Part shown: one piece after another, positions 14,260-29,014 of the stretch | Position numbering within the stretch: position 1 is the stretch's first letter | Layout: every line of letters starts with the position of its first letter | Assembly: GCA_947179485.1 (NCBI GenBank) | Contig: OX359248.1 | Span: 53,082,386 to 53,146,385 of the forward strand | DNA from: Allacma fusca | Taxonomy: Eukaryota > Arthropoda > Collembola > Symphypleona > Sminthuridae | Length of the DNA stretch: 64,000 bases | Reading direction: 5' to 3' | Notes under the pieces: generated by a model | The model's input: the letters and a program-made list of their open reading frames with translations, nothing else | What the model was told of the DNA's origin: nothing | Databases searched by the model: none | Made by a program: the position numbers and the translations under genes

Positions 14260-15275
14260 AAAAGTGAAGAAGAGAAATACAGAGTCAAGTGCTAATTACC
14301 CCCTTGGTTCATTAAGGGCGAAGAAAATGATGAAGGAAGGGAGAGCATCACCGAGAGAGAGAGAGAGAGAGAGAGGACAGACTTAAGAGAAAAATTGCGC
14401 TTTCAAACAACCGAACCAAATCCAATTTTCTTTGAGGAGAAAGTGTGTGTGAGAAAGAGAGAGAGAGAGAGAGAGAGAGGGAGAAAGCACCAGAGAAAGT
14501 ATGCGCGAAGAGATGAGATGAGAGAAAGCAAGCAAAAATCGACAGAGGAAAATGTTTTTAAGCGAAAGCTACCAAGCCCGCTTCTTCTGCTTCTCCTTGT
14601 CTTAGAAACAGAAGACAAGAAATTCTTCAAACTCTTCTTTATCTTCCATTCTTCCATTACACATGCATGTACATACATATGCACAGGGTCCACAGAAAAC
14701 TTGCTCCCCCTCCAGCTTTCCTTATCCCATTAGACAGGAGCAAGTAACTAAAATTCCTAAAATTATTCCTTGTCCCCAACATTTTGCAGGAAAATATTCT
14801 TTAACGTCGAGTTTCTGAATTTTGCTTCAGCACTGTAAAATTTACACTTGGAATAACATTTCCTATTTTGATAGCAAAACAAATCCTATAAAATACTTTC
14901 CGTTGAGCCAGAATGGTTGAAGTTCATCATTAAAAAAACAAAAGCTACCAAAAAAATAAGAAAAGAATTTGTATTTCGTATCTATTTTATTGGCTTAATG
15001 AGCTAGGAGTACGGGGGAAGGAGGAGGGGGGAGAAACACATTGTGTGTGGTCCTGGCAGGAAACTAGAAAGAATGTGATCTTAAATCCATACATGGGCTC
15101 ACATATGGTGAGTAAAGGGAACGGTCTGGTATGGACTTGAGGAAAGTGACATTCAGAGTGAGAAGACGACATGATGGCATTTCAAATCAGCGTCACCCGA
15201 CCACGGGCCCTAATCTTGCATCTTGCCTTCACCAGAAACCTTATCACACCTACCATTTTTCTTTCAACCATTTCA

Positions 15276-15307
<32 letters not shown>

Positions 15308-18300
15308 GTTTCCATTCTCCCCATTGCTTTCTACTCCTTTCTCTCCCTCACCAAACGTTCCGCTTGTATTAAATGGTGGGTTAGGAAAAAAAAGGAAAGA
15401 GTTGAGAAAGCAAGTGAGAAAAAAATTACAATTTCTCTCTCCTTTTCTCTCTCACCCACCAAAATCTGAGTCAATAATGGTTTAGCCTAATATTGCGCTT
15501 CCCACTTCAACAAACACTTGTGCTCTTTTTTTCTATTGACATAATACAGATATTTCCCAAGAAGGATATTACATTTGATCAGACAAGATTCACACACTTT
15601 GCCACACCGCAGTCACACACTGCCAGAATCCTCAATTTACTTTCCCTTAAACTTCCTCTCTCGAGCAATAGTCCCCCACACATACAAACACTCACTCTCT
15701 CTCTCTCTCTCCACACACACACACACTAGAGACAAAGTGTGAAAGTGAAAGTAGACAGAGAGAGGGAAGGAGGGAAAATAGTAAAAGGAGGCTCAAAATT
15801 GCAAAAAGACGTGCGAAATGGGAAGGAGGTAGGACAAGGGCAAGATCCATGGAGCGATTACCATCAACAACTGCCAAGAGAAAGCAATCAGTAACATTTA
15901 TCCAAGTCCAAATACTTGGGCCCTGGGAGGGAAAAATACGCAGAAAAAAAAAGGAAAATTCGCTGAGGAAAAAACAGACAGAAATCGAAAGTTAAAGCAT
16001 GTTTGTGTAGTTACGTGAGAGCGAGTAGTAGTAGGTGAAAAAAATAGGAGAAAGAATTCTATTATTTTTCCCTCCAATTTCCTTCACACTTGTGCAAACA
16101 AGTACATGTAGATACATACACATATACATACACATAGATAGACACAGGAAAGCTCCAGACATGTATGTCACCTCCCCACGTACTACAAAAGCCTAGAGCC
16201 TCACGTCCATTCTACAAACGTCATGTCATATCCATTATGCACATCATATACAAATATATCCTTCCATGTAGATATCTATACATGGACTGGTGGAAGAACC
16301 ATATGTGTGCACACGTCCGTACAGGTAAGTCCATATCCATAAAAGTGCATAATTACATTGCAAGCCCAGCCATACGTACGGATCCGCTGGCTCCATGGAC
16401 CAAGGTGAAAGTTGTAGTTGCGAAAGGAGGCTAACAATAAGTGAAAGTACGTGTTAGAAACTACAGTTTATTAACACCGGTGATAGCATGTAGGACCGTA
16501 ATTATGTACACCTAATGAATTCCTAACGGGACTTTTTAAGGCCATTTAAAAACAAGTACTTCCACGTACACACACATATACACACACTTGAGAGCATACA
16601 CATATATGTGTATATACATAATTATATGTAAATACATACAAACATACACAGGGACAAAACACTTCCATGGGTCCCACCAAGATGTGACTAAAATTCTTGG
16701 AACACCATGTATGTATGTATATCTATCTATCCCTTGGCTAAGAAGCCAAATGGATTTTCTTTGAGGATGTCCAAACTTCCAAAACTGACCATGAATACTG
16801 ATTACTACTGCAGATAGATTCAGCCAGTGGTCCTTAAAAAATTTTGAATTTCCCCTGTCCGCTGACAAAACCACCATCATCAAACCTCCGCATGTTCACA
16901 GGAGCTTCTTATCCCCCGTTAACATGTACATTTGTAAAGACACGTGTAGGGCTATTTATTATGTACATTTGTATTCGCCGGGGAGAGTGTCCCTCCAAAC
17001 GGAAATACATACATACATATGTTCATACCTGAATAAATGTCCTCTCCTATGCTTGTCCTAAACTTCATGTTTGAATTCAACCCCCCCCCATTCAAATCCA
17101 TTCGAATACATATATACATATATATATACTAAAGGTATACTTACAGGTCCTGGTTGCCAGCGTGTACAAATACGAATCCATACTTTAGCATATGTAAACA
17201 CATGAATAGTGTATATGGACGCATATATGTATGTATACACAAGCTCAAGCATACTCTGCATCTCCACCGTAGCGTGTGGTATTCCCATGAGGGAAGGGAA
17301 CGCATGCAGTTCCGTGAGGGCCTCTATAGGTAGATATCTCTAAATATTAAGTTACGTGTGGATGCACTGCCCAGGGCTTCAAACATATGTAGATATACAG
17401 ATACGTACATATTTGGAGAGGGCAAAGGATCAATAAACGTCGATCGACTCCTGCCGCCCATGAGCCTTCCCAATGGACAAAAGCCCATACTCACACAGTA
17501 GCCCGAGTAAGTACAAGTATATACTTACACAAGAATTTACAGAGAGTCAAATCCATTTTGAAAAACGTCTAGGAATACTAACAATTCCCTTTGCGGACTT
17601 AAATTTCCCTTAGATTCATATGTACAGAGGTTTATGCATTCTAGGGATATTTATATATAAATATATTATATTTATATGTACATATGTAGTCATGTGCCCA
17701 TGCACATACAAAATGTACGCCTTGTCACACTAACAATAAGTCAGTATTGCTTAAATATAAGGGGCATAGTGCATAAAGTCGCTTGATATGCCAAGCATGT
17801 TCACAGTTCTCAGATATTACTCGACCCCATAGCCTTTGCCCATGCAGGGAAAAAATTCAACCCGTCAATAAAAATTGTGATCCAATAAAGTTCCACACAC
17901 ACACACACTCACTCACTCACTCACACAGACATACACACAAAGTGTGTGGCAGGGCGGCCAGGCTCACACGGCACACGCAAAGGGGAAAATCTCTCCTATT
18001 TCTTCAACATTATCGAACACGTTCAAAGGAGCAGCAAGGAGGAACGCCGCGTTGGACAATTTAACCTTTATTATACGCATCTCTCAATAACATTCCGTTT
18101 AAAAAAAATCTTTAAAATTGCTATCATTATTCCATCAATTTATACCATTTTTCTCCATTCGCATTTTCTCCCCTATTTCAAATGACTTGCTTCTAGCCAC
18201 ACACAAAAAATATAATTCCCGCCTTTTCTCCCATATTGAAAATTCAAAGGAGCATTTTCCACACAAAAGTAATATATAATGGTCGGCGGGGGGGACAAAA

Positions 18301-18395
18301 AGGGAAAATAATGATCACCGATCCACTAACCACCAACAATGACACAGGGAAAGTTGAATATAGAAACATTTCCGTATCATGTATTCACTGCATCA

Positions 18396-18790
18396 TTTCA
18401 CACGCAGATTTTTCTACTCTTCTTCTCATCATTTCTTCATAAGTGGCTCTTAAGTTTCTCCTTTTTTTACTCTCTCTCTCTCTCTTTCTTCTACATTCCT
18501 ACAACTTTTCTTGGGAAGTGTCTTCCTCTTCCCACCCTCATCTCCTTTTTTTCCACTCTCTCTTTCTTTTTTCTCTCCCGAAGAAAATTTTCCTGTCATT
18601 CATTCACGGAGCACTTGGAATTTTTAAGGGGAAAATTCCAACTCGGAAGTGAAAGGAAAAGAAGAAGAAGAGAAAGGAAGAAGACGCTCTTAAGTTTTGG
18701 GAGAAAGAGAAAGTTAAAAACGGAGATGAGGACAGGGAGAGAGAGAGAGAGGCAAATAGGGAGAGGGAAAAAACTTTTGGCACTCCTCAA
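18396..18790. repeat. Pyrimidine-rich to purine-rich switch block
   Basis: On the + strand about 190 bases rich in C and T (18396-18590) are followed, after a short mixed spacer, by about 140 bases rich in G and A (18648-18790). Each half contains CT or GA dinucleotide runs, so the two halves can partly pair with each other. A 224-codon frame runs through the block (18339-19013), but its composition is explained by the repeats. Confidence 0.7.
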
Positions 18791-19886
18791 ATTGGCAAGA
18801 TCCATTTGCATTTTTCCTCGCCTTCAAAATCTTCATGGTCCGTTCGGTCTCGGCTGGGCGTTAAAGTGGTGCGGAAGGGAAATAAAGGCTACGCACAAAT
18901 TCCTTCCTTATAAACCGTATACACACCATAGTACAGGGATTTACCCGTATCTATATCTATCTATCTTTACATGCCTACCCATGTTCAGACTTGCTGAGGT
19001 GTCTAAAGGGTGAATAAAAATCCCTCGATCCAAAGAGCAGCGAGTGAGTAACTTTTATGCCTATATTTAGCCCCCTTTACACTTCCTTCCTTAGGTGCCG
19101 GCGTGTATTCACACGACAGGAAAGGACAGTCATAGCTACATAAGTATGTACATAATTACATATGTATACCATACCAACAAATAAAAAAGATAAATTCAAA
19201 CCAATTAAAACAAATGAACAATTACATTTATATCTGTACAGGTGTATACCAGGAAAAAAACTTTTTTTTGCAAGTTTTCAAAATAACTATGTATATATAT
19301 TCAATTAAGTTAAGTTCAATTCAATTTCGCACGGCGTCCATATCATCCCTAAAATTTTATAATGATGGATAAAAAACTATAGGTGTACATAATTATACAA
19401 CAATGGAAGTGAGTAAAAAAATCCAACAAAAATATGAACGCAAGTACCTATCTACAGTATGCATTCCTCAGCCTACACATGCATGCATTGTATTGTATAA
19501 TTATATGAACATAGGTAGTGTGTGTAGCGTTCACAAATAACTATATGCTCAATTATACATCGCCCGTACAGTATAGTCAAAGTACTATACTCTGGCTGGA
19601 AGAGATCTCTCTACAAAAGTGATGAAAATAACTAAAATACTGAACACATTCCCCTTTAACAAAATCCTTTTCAAAAGATGATATAGTGCCGAAGTCCAAG
19701 ATACGATGCTTAAAACTTCAAATAAGAGCAAAATAGGAAAAGCCATGGATCCACGTAACGTAGGAAATACATCATATTCCGAATAAATAAGAGAACTTGA
19801 AGGGAAAATGATTCCAGGAATTACATTCACCACCTCTAAAAAAATCTCATCCATATGCATGGATAGGATAGGAAGAACATCTGAGA

Positions 19887-19943
19887 GGAAGAAGAAGAAG
19901 AAAAAGAAGAAGGAGAAGAAAAAGAAGAAAAAGAAGAAAAAGT
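19887..19943. repeat. (GAA)n-type purine tract
   Basis: About 57 bp of GAA/GAAA units without a pyrimidine on the + strand. GAA tracts of this kind can form intramolecular triplexes; that is a family-level property and is not shown here. Confidence 0.9.
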
Positions 19944-21806
19944 GAAGGGAATCGCTGCTGAGTCAGCATTTAACTCCTTTCCTCACCTTGTTAAGACTCT
20001 CTCCTCCGTCAAAGCGGGATCTCCTTAAAAGGGAAAGGAGGGAGGAGAAAGTGCAAGAAATATTTCACAAACCACGATAAGTACCTGAACAAAACATTAC
20101 AGGCCAGAATGAGGCCAATAGTGGTAAAATGGGAGGAAGAATATAGGAGTGAAGAAAGTGTGGGAGAAGAGAGGAAGAGAGAAAATTCTTCACACAAAAT
20201 TTATTCGAATAATAAAAGATAAAAGCACTTTTTATATTCCATTAGTCATCAGAGTCCCATGCATGGAGGAGAAAAATGCAATTTGCCTTCTATTTCTATT
20301 GCAATACAGAACACCACCACTTTCTCCAAGTTCCATTCCCAGAGACAGGCCGGGCAAAATGAGAGGAGAAAGCACACACATACACACACTCACCCACACA
20401 CACACACACAAGTGAAACAAATCCAAAACTTTTCCATTCTAATTCAATTCCCATTCACTTCCCTACCAACGGAATGCCTTGAGAGCCTCGAAAGCCCTGA
20501 TTTCCCCACAATTGAGTTCCTTATATGATGACTACATGCGTGCATGCGTGGTCCGTTATACATATCTACTATGCCCAATTATATAAATAAACGATAGTGA
20601 AAGAAAGCATGAATAATAATTGCAACTTCCCACATAAGAGGAGGCGGTAAATTTGGAGGAGAAAAAAAAAGATTTTCTACCATAAAATTATACATAAATA
20701 CGTTAAAATCCACATACTTCCTCCTTTCCCCAGTAGAGATCCCTCTCAACTAACTTTCCTCCAGATCTGACTCTCCTTTCCATAGGGGCAGGAGGGAAGA
20801 GGTAGCTTTTGAGGGAAACTACATGGGAAAAATAGGCCAACCTGGCATGCATATTTCATGTCATCATGTCATGTCCTCGCAACTACATCAGCATTAATTC
20901 AGCTCGTACCGCACAAATTCACATTTTAATTGGCTCCACACCGAGGGAGAAGCCTTCTTTCCTTCCTTCCTTCCTTCTCGCTCCAAGCCTCACAAAGCTT
21001 TGACAGAGGGGAAGCCTTACAAGTACATAAGTAGTCGTCTCTCTCTACATATCTATTTATCTACATCAACTTATGCAAGGAGCAGCACATTATCTCCGAG
21101 GGACTCACTAAACACTGTCCTTCATTTCCAGTCCCCGACCACATGGCATAAGATCAACGGGAAGAGATCCCGCTTTTTCCTCCTACAGAAAACGAAAGGA
21201 AGAGAGAGAGAGAGAGAAAGAGAGAGCTACCAGAACCAGACCAAGCAATAAAGCGACCAAGTACGAGCTACTACCAAATTAAACCAATTTCACGGTCTTG
21301 TATAACTTGAGCGAAAATTCTGGATACTTTTTCCCTCCTCATCTGACTGAGTGAATTCAAGTCTCCGAAAAAAAGAGAGTCAAACCGAGAACATTCCGCA
21401 AACATCAGCACTCTTTTCTCTGGTCCTTGAATAATTCCTCACGATTTTTTTTCTCTATCCCATTTCTCTATTTCGATTCCTTCGTTTATAGATATGTTTC
21501 CTTTTTCTCTCTCTCTATTTCTCTCTCCCAATTTTTCATCTTTAAAAGAGGATTTGGTCAAGGATTTAAGGACCACGGAAGAGGAGAGGGAGAGAGAGAG
21601 AGTGAGAGAGAGAGAGGAGGAAAGAAAGGAACGAGACAGAGAGAAAAGGAAAGCAATTTAAAAGCCAAATCCAACGTTTTTCATGAGAAAGGAATGGACA
21701 CAGGGATCAGGCAAATGTCCTGTCCATATGTGACTACTAAAGTGATGGTCATTTATGACGATATTTATCCTTCAAGGAAAAAATACTGACAAATTTGAAA
21801 TACATT

Positions 21807-22020
21807 GGGGGAGAGGTTCAAAGAGTGAGAGAGAGAGAGAGAAAAAAAAATGAGAAAGTCGAATAAAAAATGAAAAAATGAAAAGTTAGAGAGAGAAAGT
21901 TGAGACTGATGAACCAAAGGTTGGTGAGAGAGAGAAATTGAGAGAGAAAAATGAAAAGTTGAAGAGAAAAACGAAAAGTGAGGAAAAGGGAAAAATGAGA
22001 GATAAAGAAAATCTAAGTTG
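21807..22020. repeat. Long purine-rich minisatellite-like tract
   Basis: About 210 bp, mostly A and G on the + strand. Diverged repeats of a unit resembling GAAAAGTTGAGAG recur several times (for example near 21880, 21953 and 21973), mixed with (GA)n. It looks like a degenerate tandem array grown from a GA microsatellite. Confidence 0.7.
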
Positions 22021-22138
22021 AGGCGAGAGCTGTGTTGAAGGAACAGTTAAGAGCACTTGAGAGACAACAGTCCATTTTAAGAGCTGGAGCAGAGGGAGAT
22101 GAGGAGGACAGGATACAAGAGTGCAGGGAGTTGGTGTA

Positions 22139-22169
<31 letters not shown>

Positions 22170-22483
22170 TCCTCACCCCAATCAAGCCATGGGTACGAGA
22201 GAGAGAGAGAGAGAAATGCGACACAGAAGAGAGAGAGAGAGAAAACCAGTGAGTGAAAACTCTTATGTAAAATCCAATGTTTTCTCTCTTGAGTAGTGTC
22301 TCTGGCTTCTGTAGCCTTTTAACTCTATGTCATATATACATGTACGCATCTACAGAGCTATGCGGGAAAGAGAAGTGGGTGTGCTTTGGGGGAATTCTCA
22401 TGGCTTCCTCTCTACTGCATCATTAAGCCAAATCAGGGAGTTAGAGCACAACTCTACTCAAGTGGAGACACACACACACATTC

Positions 22484-22501
22484 TATATATATATATATAT
22501 A
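22484..22501. repeat. (AT)n microsatellite
   Basis: Nine AT units, directly following a (CA)n run (22470-22480). Confidence 0.9.
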
Positions 22502-23831
22502 CACATGATAATTATTCCGGTCACAATTTTATAGATCCAAACTTGGATAGTCTCACAGACTCCTTCCCCACTTCGAACAGTCGACGTACATACACATCTA
22601 TTTACTTATATCACATATGTATATGTATGTACCCATGCTCACACTCTTGAACTTCTCATGGGACTTTTGCATACTCCAAGCACTTCCTCCTCCCCAAAGG
22701 CACACATGGGACGTACATAAGAGGAAACCAGTGTGCACAATCAACTTCCTATCTATTCATCCTTTGGAAATCTGGACATGCCAACAGCAAAAAGAGAGGA
22801 GAGCGGAGCAGAGCACGCACTCATTAGTGCATCTTGATCTCTCTCAGCGCTCCCAAGGTCTTTCAATTGCGAGCATATAATACAACTACATACATAGATA
22901 TACATATATGCTAAAAAAAGAAGCTAAGAAGCATACAAAAATATGAACTATGCACCTTACATATATGATATACTAACAAAATATTGGTCTTACATCTGCT
23001 CTTGAACATCTCTACGTATATATTACGAACGTGAATGATGTCATGTATGTATATATAGATACTGTATATGTACTGAATTTAAGTAATTATAAGTAATTAC
23101 ATCCGTATGCCATGCCCTTGCATTTATACGCACAACAGTAACTTAACCTTCACTCTTTGATCCTCTCTTTATTCCCAGATTCAAAAAAGAATTACTGTAG
23201 ATAAATACTCAATACAGAATAGGGCTCTCCTACATAATTAGTTATGTACTATAAATATTTAAATCAAATGATCAAGTGTATCTACATATTTCAATGCACT
23301 GTGTCTATACGTATTATATGTATCTATATACATACGTTGGTTGTAATTGAAAATCCCACTCTACTCAAGAGCCACATTACATATCGTCGGCTGAACTTTC
23401 AAAAGTACCACTTGCAGAATTCATTAATTCCAAAGTGTCGAGGAACCCAACCCATGCTCTGGCGTCAATTATATTTATATTTTTAAAATCCTGCATTTCT
23501 AGAGCATTCAAAAAAATACGGCGTGCCAAATAAATTCCTTACACTCCCAAATTGCTGACTCTAAGGCAAAAGTGGAACTTTTAACTTTAGAGCTACAATC
23601 AGTAGAATCGTATGTATTAAAATTTAGACCCAGTACAAGTAGCATCTTTTAAAGCTTAGCTGACAGTAGTTAAGTTGGGATAATTATACGTAGATACACA
23701 GAGGTAGATATACATTGAATAAGAATGAGGGAAAACAGTTTCCATGAGTTTCCAATACTCCACATAAGCTCATTAGACCTTTATAGGCCCAAACCGCGCG
23801 TTCTTTCAATTCCGAGACAAGTTGCTCTTCT

Positions 23832-23835
<4 letters not shown>

Positions 23836-23895
<60 letters not shown>
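23836..23895. repeat. (CT)n microsatellite
   Basis: A nearly perfect CT run of about 60 bp. Confidence 0.95.
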
Positions 23896-23896
<1 letters not shown>

Positions 23897-25312
23897 TCTC
23901 CTTCAGCTTCATCCAGCTCTAAACCCAAGAAGCAGGCCAGAGAGGAGAGCGATTAACGTCACACTACCAACCTCCTTTCTTATACGAAATGCCATCTCAC
24001 ACAGGAAAAACACTCAAAGAATATTAACTAACCTCGTTGAATGCCCATACAAAGGCTCCCACACTCACTCAACACACACACATTAGCCCCGGAATAAAAG
24101 AGGGGGATAGAGAGAGAGATAGAGCCTTGTATGCAAATCTGATATCAAATTCTTCCCCTCCAATTAAATCCTGTCATTTCGAATTAAAAACCACCAAATT
24201 AAAATCCCAGAGACCTTGATAATATGCTCTCCATGTCCAAATACCCCTGATCCTTGAGTAGAATAAAATACCTCAAAACTATGCACACAAATGTAAATGA
24301 AAGGAGGCCATGAGGCCATGGACATATAAATATACAAAGCTCCGGAACCACTGACTGTAGCAAGAGAGTGATGGGAAAAGAGTCGTCCTAATTTTCTCAT
24401 TGACTGCAGCTAATGAATATCCATGGGAGAGGAGGTGGGGCGGGAGGAGATGAATCTGGTGAGTGAGAGAGAGAGAGAGGGAGAGAGAGAGAGAAGATGG
24501 TTCAATTTTCTTTTTCCCTGATTCCATCAAGTGTTGGTCTAATCCGTGGAAATTCGTAATCGAAAGCGTCTCGCGTCAGTTCCCTCCACTTGTCAAGTCA
24601 GCTTTGGTCCATGAAGAGTAGTAAACAGCAAATTCCCATTTACTTTCCTCCCACTCTCCGCACTCTCTCCTCATCTCCTTTCCCCTTCAAGCTCAATCTG
24701 GATGAGAGAAATTCCATATGGCTTAAGAGTACTATTATCCCTTGAAGGCTCAACTTTTTCCCTCTCTTTCATTTGCTCTTTTTCTCTCTCCTTTCCTCCC
24801 TCATCTCTCTCTCTCTCTCGCTCTACATTTCTTCTGTATTTTGTATTTTATTTTCTCTCTCTCTCTCTCGTTGGAATTCTCCTGTTTTCCTCTCTACTTT
24901 TCTTCTGTCCCCACGTCCAACTCATTTGAGAAAAAGAGAAGGTAATGTAGAAACACATGTGAAAATTGAAAAAACCGCCGTGAGCAAATCTGTCCATCAA
25001 GGCCCGGACACAAATGTCCACTCAACCCTTCTTGTAATCAAAGCACACCGTTCGACGTACAAAACATAGAGTAATACTACCAAGGGAACACGGAAATAGG
25101 CGGAAGCCCCCTCGAAAAAAAAAGAAAATATCCAATGAAGAAATGTCCCCTAATAAAATTAATCTTAGTGCACATAAGTATCCACATAGGGACACACACA
25201 CACACACGCGTAGTACCCCTGCATTTAAAAAATTCCCATAGTTTTTATTTTTATTTAACGTTCCCTTGTGATTCCTCTATCAAAGAGGCCGACATAGTAG
25301 CGGCTAAGCAAA

Positions 25313-25348
<36 letters not shown>

Positions 25349-26960
25349 AGGAAAAAAAGCAAGGTCGTATTTTATAATCCGTCTCAGGCGACACGAAAAG
25401 TCAATTTTTTCCCCCACACACGAACATTTTTTGTATTCCTTGCGGTTAGCTTGACATTTCTGCGGTTTCTTCCCATCAAATGGATACCATATGAAAGTTT
25501 CCACCTGCTCCTCATACTTATATACCGTTTTCCCTACTTTCTCCGAATACAGCCTCACGCGGACTACTGTCAATCAACAGTGTTCTTCTGGCTCCTCCGA
25601 GACGGCAATCCAGAAGTGCCACAAGCAAGAGAAGAAAGTAAAGAGTCAAAAGAGAGAGAGAGAGAAAAAAAAATTGGAGGAGTCTTCAGACACAGAGAGA
25701 AAACTCGTAGAAGGAATAATTTTTATGAGAGGGAATCTTTCCACAATTTTACCTATATCGTCTTTTTCCCGTAATAAAATGTGAGTTCAGATCTTTTACC
25801 AATAGGAAGTCATCCAGTGTTCTTTACTACTGTCTCAGTACTCAGAGCATCAGGATGGTCCTGACTACGTGTAAAAGAAAAAAACAGAATTGCTGGAGGA
25901 GAGAAAGACAGAGAGAAAGAGAGAGAGAGAGAGAAACTATATACTTCAGAAGAACGTGGCCTCCACGTAATATTGGACTTTGGGGAGAGGAGAAGAAGGA
26001 AGGGAAGGGGCTATTGCAAATGGGCCTTTTGGGACTCACTTGTAGTAGGATCCCTCAAAAATACCCGTGCTCCTCTCATTATTGCTATACCCGGGCCTTC
26101 CTCACTCTCCCAACTCAACCAAGGCCAATTCTCACTCTGGTAGTAGTAGTTCTCCCTATTTCTCTCTCTAATTCTCTCTCACGAACTAACTCCGTTTTTC
26201 TCTCTCGCCCTCTCCTTCTCTCTCTCTCTCTCCTTTTCTGTCTCTCTCCTTGTCCCTCTTTTTTTTCTCTCGCTCCTTCTCAACTCAAGCCCTATTTAGA
26301 GGCTTGGTGAGTACCGGAAGGGAACGTATTTGCGTTATGGTGGTGTAGTAGAACTGATTCGGAGATCCGGGGATGTGGGAGTAGGGTCCCTTGTGAGGAT
26401 ATTCCTTCTACGGTGCTAACAAGTGGAAGAGGGAGGGAGAGGGAGAGAGAGAGAGAGAGAGAGAGACAGGCAGACAGACAGAGAGACTGAGGGAGAGAAG
26501 AGGGTAATGCAATGCTTACCCACTCGTTACCCTCCCTTGCCTCATCATTATTTATGTCATTTCTACGACGGAGCCATTCATCTCCGACTGGAGAATGATC
26601 TGGGAAGGAACAAAGTCCGCATCACAAAAATCCTCCAACTACCTTTATTGCATGCAGATAACACGTACTCACCGGGGAAGAGAATTTTACACCCTTCCTG
26701 GTGACCCTATGCTCAAGTGCAGTCAAACATACATATATACGTAAATATAAGATTTTAAGCATACTTGCATTTGACCATATAGTTTCCAGAGAGGATAATA
26801 CACCAAATTATACACGCAGGACATACATAGAGTGTACATATTTGAAACTATATAATTATGTATAGTTAGTTACGTATTACATCCACAGTATGCACGGGGC
26901 TTTTCCTGGGAAGTAAAGGGTTTGAAAAAGTAAAGTGGGGAAAAAAAGAGGAGAAAGCCG

Positions 26961-26990
26961 AAAAGAAGAAGAAGAAGAAGAAGAAGAAGC
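26961..26990. repeat. (GAA)n microsatellite
   Basis: Perfect GAA trinucleotide run of about nine units after AAAA. Confidence 0.95.
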
Positions 26991-28976
26991 GGAGTGCTGA
27001 AGACAAACGCTTCATCATTCAATGACAATGTTGCTGACACCTCGTCTTTCTCAACCCAATAAAATTCCATCCCGTCTTCCCATTACATTACCTCCATTAC
27101 AAGCCCTGTGAGAGAGAGAGAGAGAGAGAAAGCGAACACCATATTTTTTATAGCCTTGTCTTTTGTCCTCACTCCTTCTCCCATTACCAACGAACCAAGT
27201 GTAAGTCTTGGTCATAGTAGAAAGGCAGTCAGCCAAGAAGATTTCAAGCCTTGAAAATGTTAAAAAAAACTTATGCTTTTTTCCTCCGACCCACAAAATC
27301 TCTTTTTACCTCCCAAAAAGAGTTCTTCTATCAAAAGCCTGATTTTTCAAGACACCATCTCCTATCAAACCCATCCCCTATGGTCTTAACCGCAATAAAA
27401 ACAAAGAGAAATACGTCAATAAGTTACAAATAGTTTTCCCAACTCTCAATATAACCCCTCTCATCTTCAAACTAACTTTCTATATGTAGCTCCCTCCTTT
27501 AAATTTAATTAATTTAAAAAGTTTCATACGAGTTACACCACAAAATACTTCAGGGCCATTACAAATGTGCCAATGGGCTTCCGTTTAAAAATCGGCGGGT
27601 GAAAACCTCCTGTTTTTCACCGGGTAATTATTTCCGTTAGATTTGTCTAGATTTCCGAAAATTTATCTCCTCATTCATTACCATTAGTAACGCATTAAGA
27701 CACATCGTATCGCTGTATTTTGCAAGGCTGTAAAGATGATCTCTCGGGATTCCTCAGCCCATAGACCCATATCCACAGATACATTACCTAGACTGAGGTC
27801 ATTTATCTTGGTAGAAGGTACAGAGAGGTAGAGGCGAGATAGAGAGAGAGAGAAAGAGAGAGCCAGTGAACAAGGAAAACTGAGCAGGATGAGGATAAAT
27901 ATTGGGACAAAATGTCACTATATGTCCAACGTTACGATGAGGGTTAGGATTTTGAGCTTTTGCTTTATATCTTTAAAAATGTTATATATAAAATATCCCT
28001 CTTCATGAAGTTTCTGCAGGTAGATACTTATAGAACCTGGAGAGATAGGTCTGAATTTTCCCACACACTCCATCCCACTCATAGACACACCCTTGCTCAT
28101 ACCCCCCTACATACATACATAAACACATACTCCCATCCCAGTTGAAATAAGAGAGGGAGAGCTGGCTTGACACATGAATGTAAACAGAATGGTTTTTAAG
28201 CGAATTTTATGTGCAACTATTTTATCGTTAGTTGGTCCTCTCCGGCCACACAACACACATAAAATCCACTAACCTTTAACTGGCTTTTAACTCTGCCATC
28301 TAATTCACATTGCGTGCACATCTTCATGTACCCATATCCTGTATAACCTTCTATCCCTAAGATAAAAATACACTACCCCAACAGCCAGGCCTACGTATGT
28401 ACATATGTAGATACAGATGTAATATCCCTACATAATTTCATGTACCTACATGTTACCTACATCCACCGCATCATTGCAATTGGTACACATGCTATCTACT
28501 TAAATGTGCACATCACCCTCCCAAATGCTCAGACGTAAACATTGGAAGCCCCTATAGATTATATGGATGCACAGGGCAGAGAGTTACAGAGAAATAATAA
28601 ATAAAGGCTTGTTTCACTCTTCCCTTTTGCTCCTGGAAATAAATTCCGGGAAGGTACTTAGCCTGCCTGTTCTAACGACTCAGCACTTTTCAAGTCACCT
28701 CATTCCCTGTTTATATGTACATACGTGAGGATGAAACTACTAGTAAGTGTCCCTTGATTCCATTGCCAATAATAATGCACCTTCTAAATCTCACTCTTTT
28801 TCTTTTGCCCAATGAACTCGCAATGGACAACACTACTATCCCACCACACACTTTTACTTTTTAGCATAACTTTCCCTATCCGCAAAAAAAACATCGTTTT
28901 CTTTTGCTAACTTTAAATTACATTTGCATGCTACTGGAGGAAGGTTGGAGAAATAGAGAGAGAGGAAGAGAAAGCA

Positions 28977-29014
<38 letters not shown>

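Noticed and set aside
18339-19013. 224-codon open frame
   Set aside because: It is explained by the pyrimidine-rich then purine-rich block, which suppresses stop codons. No domain is visible.
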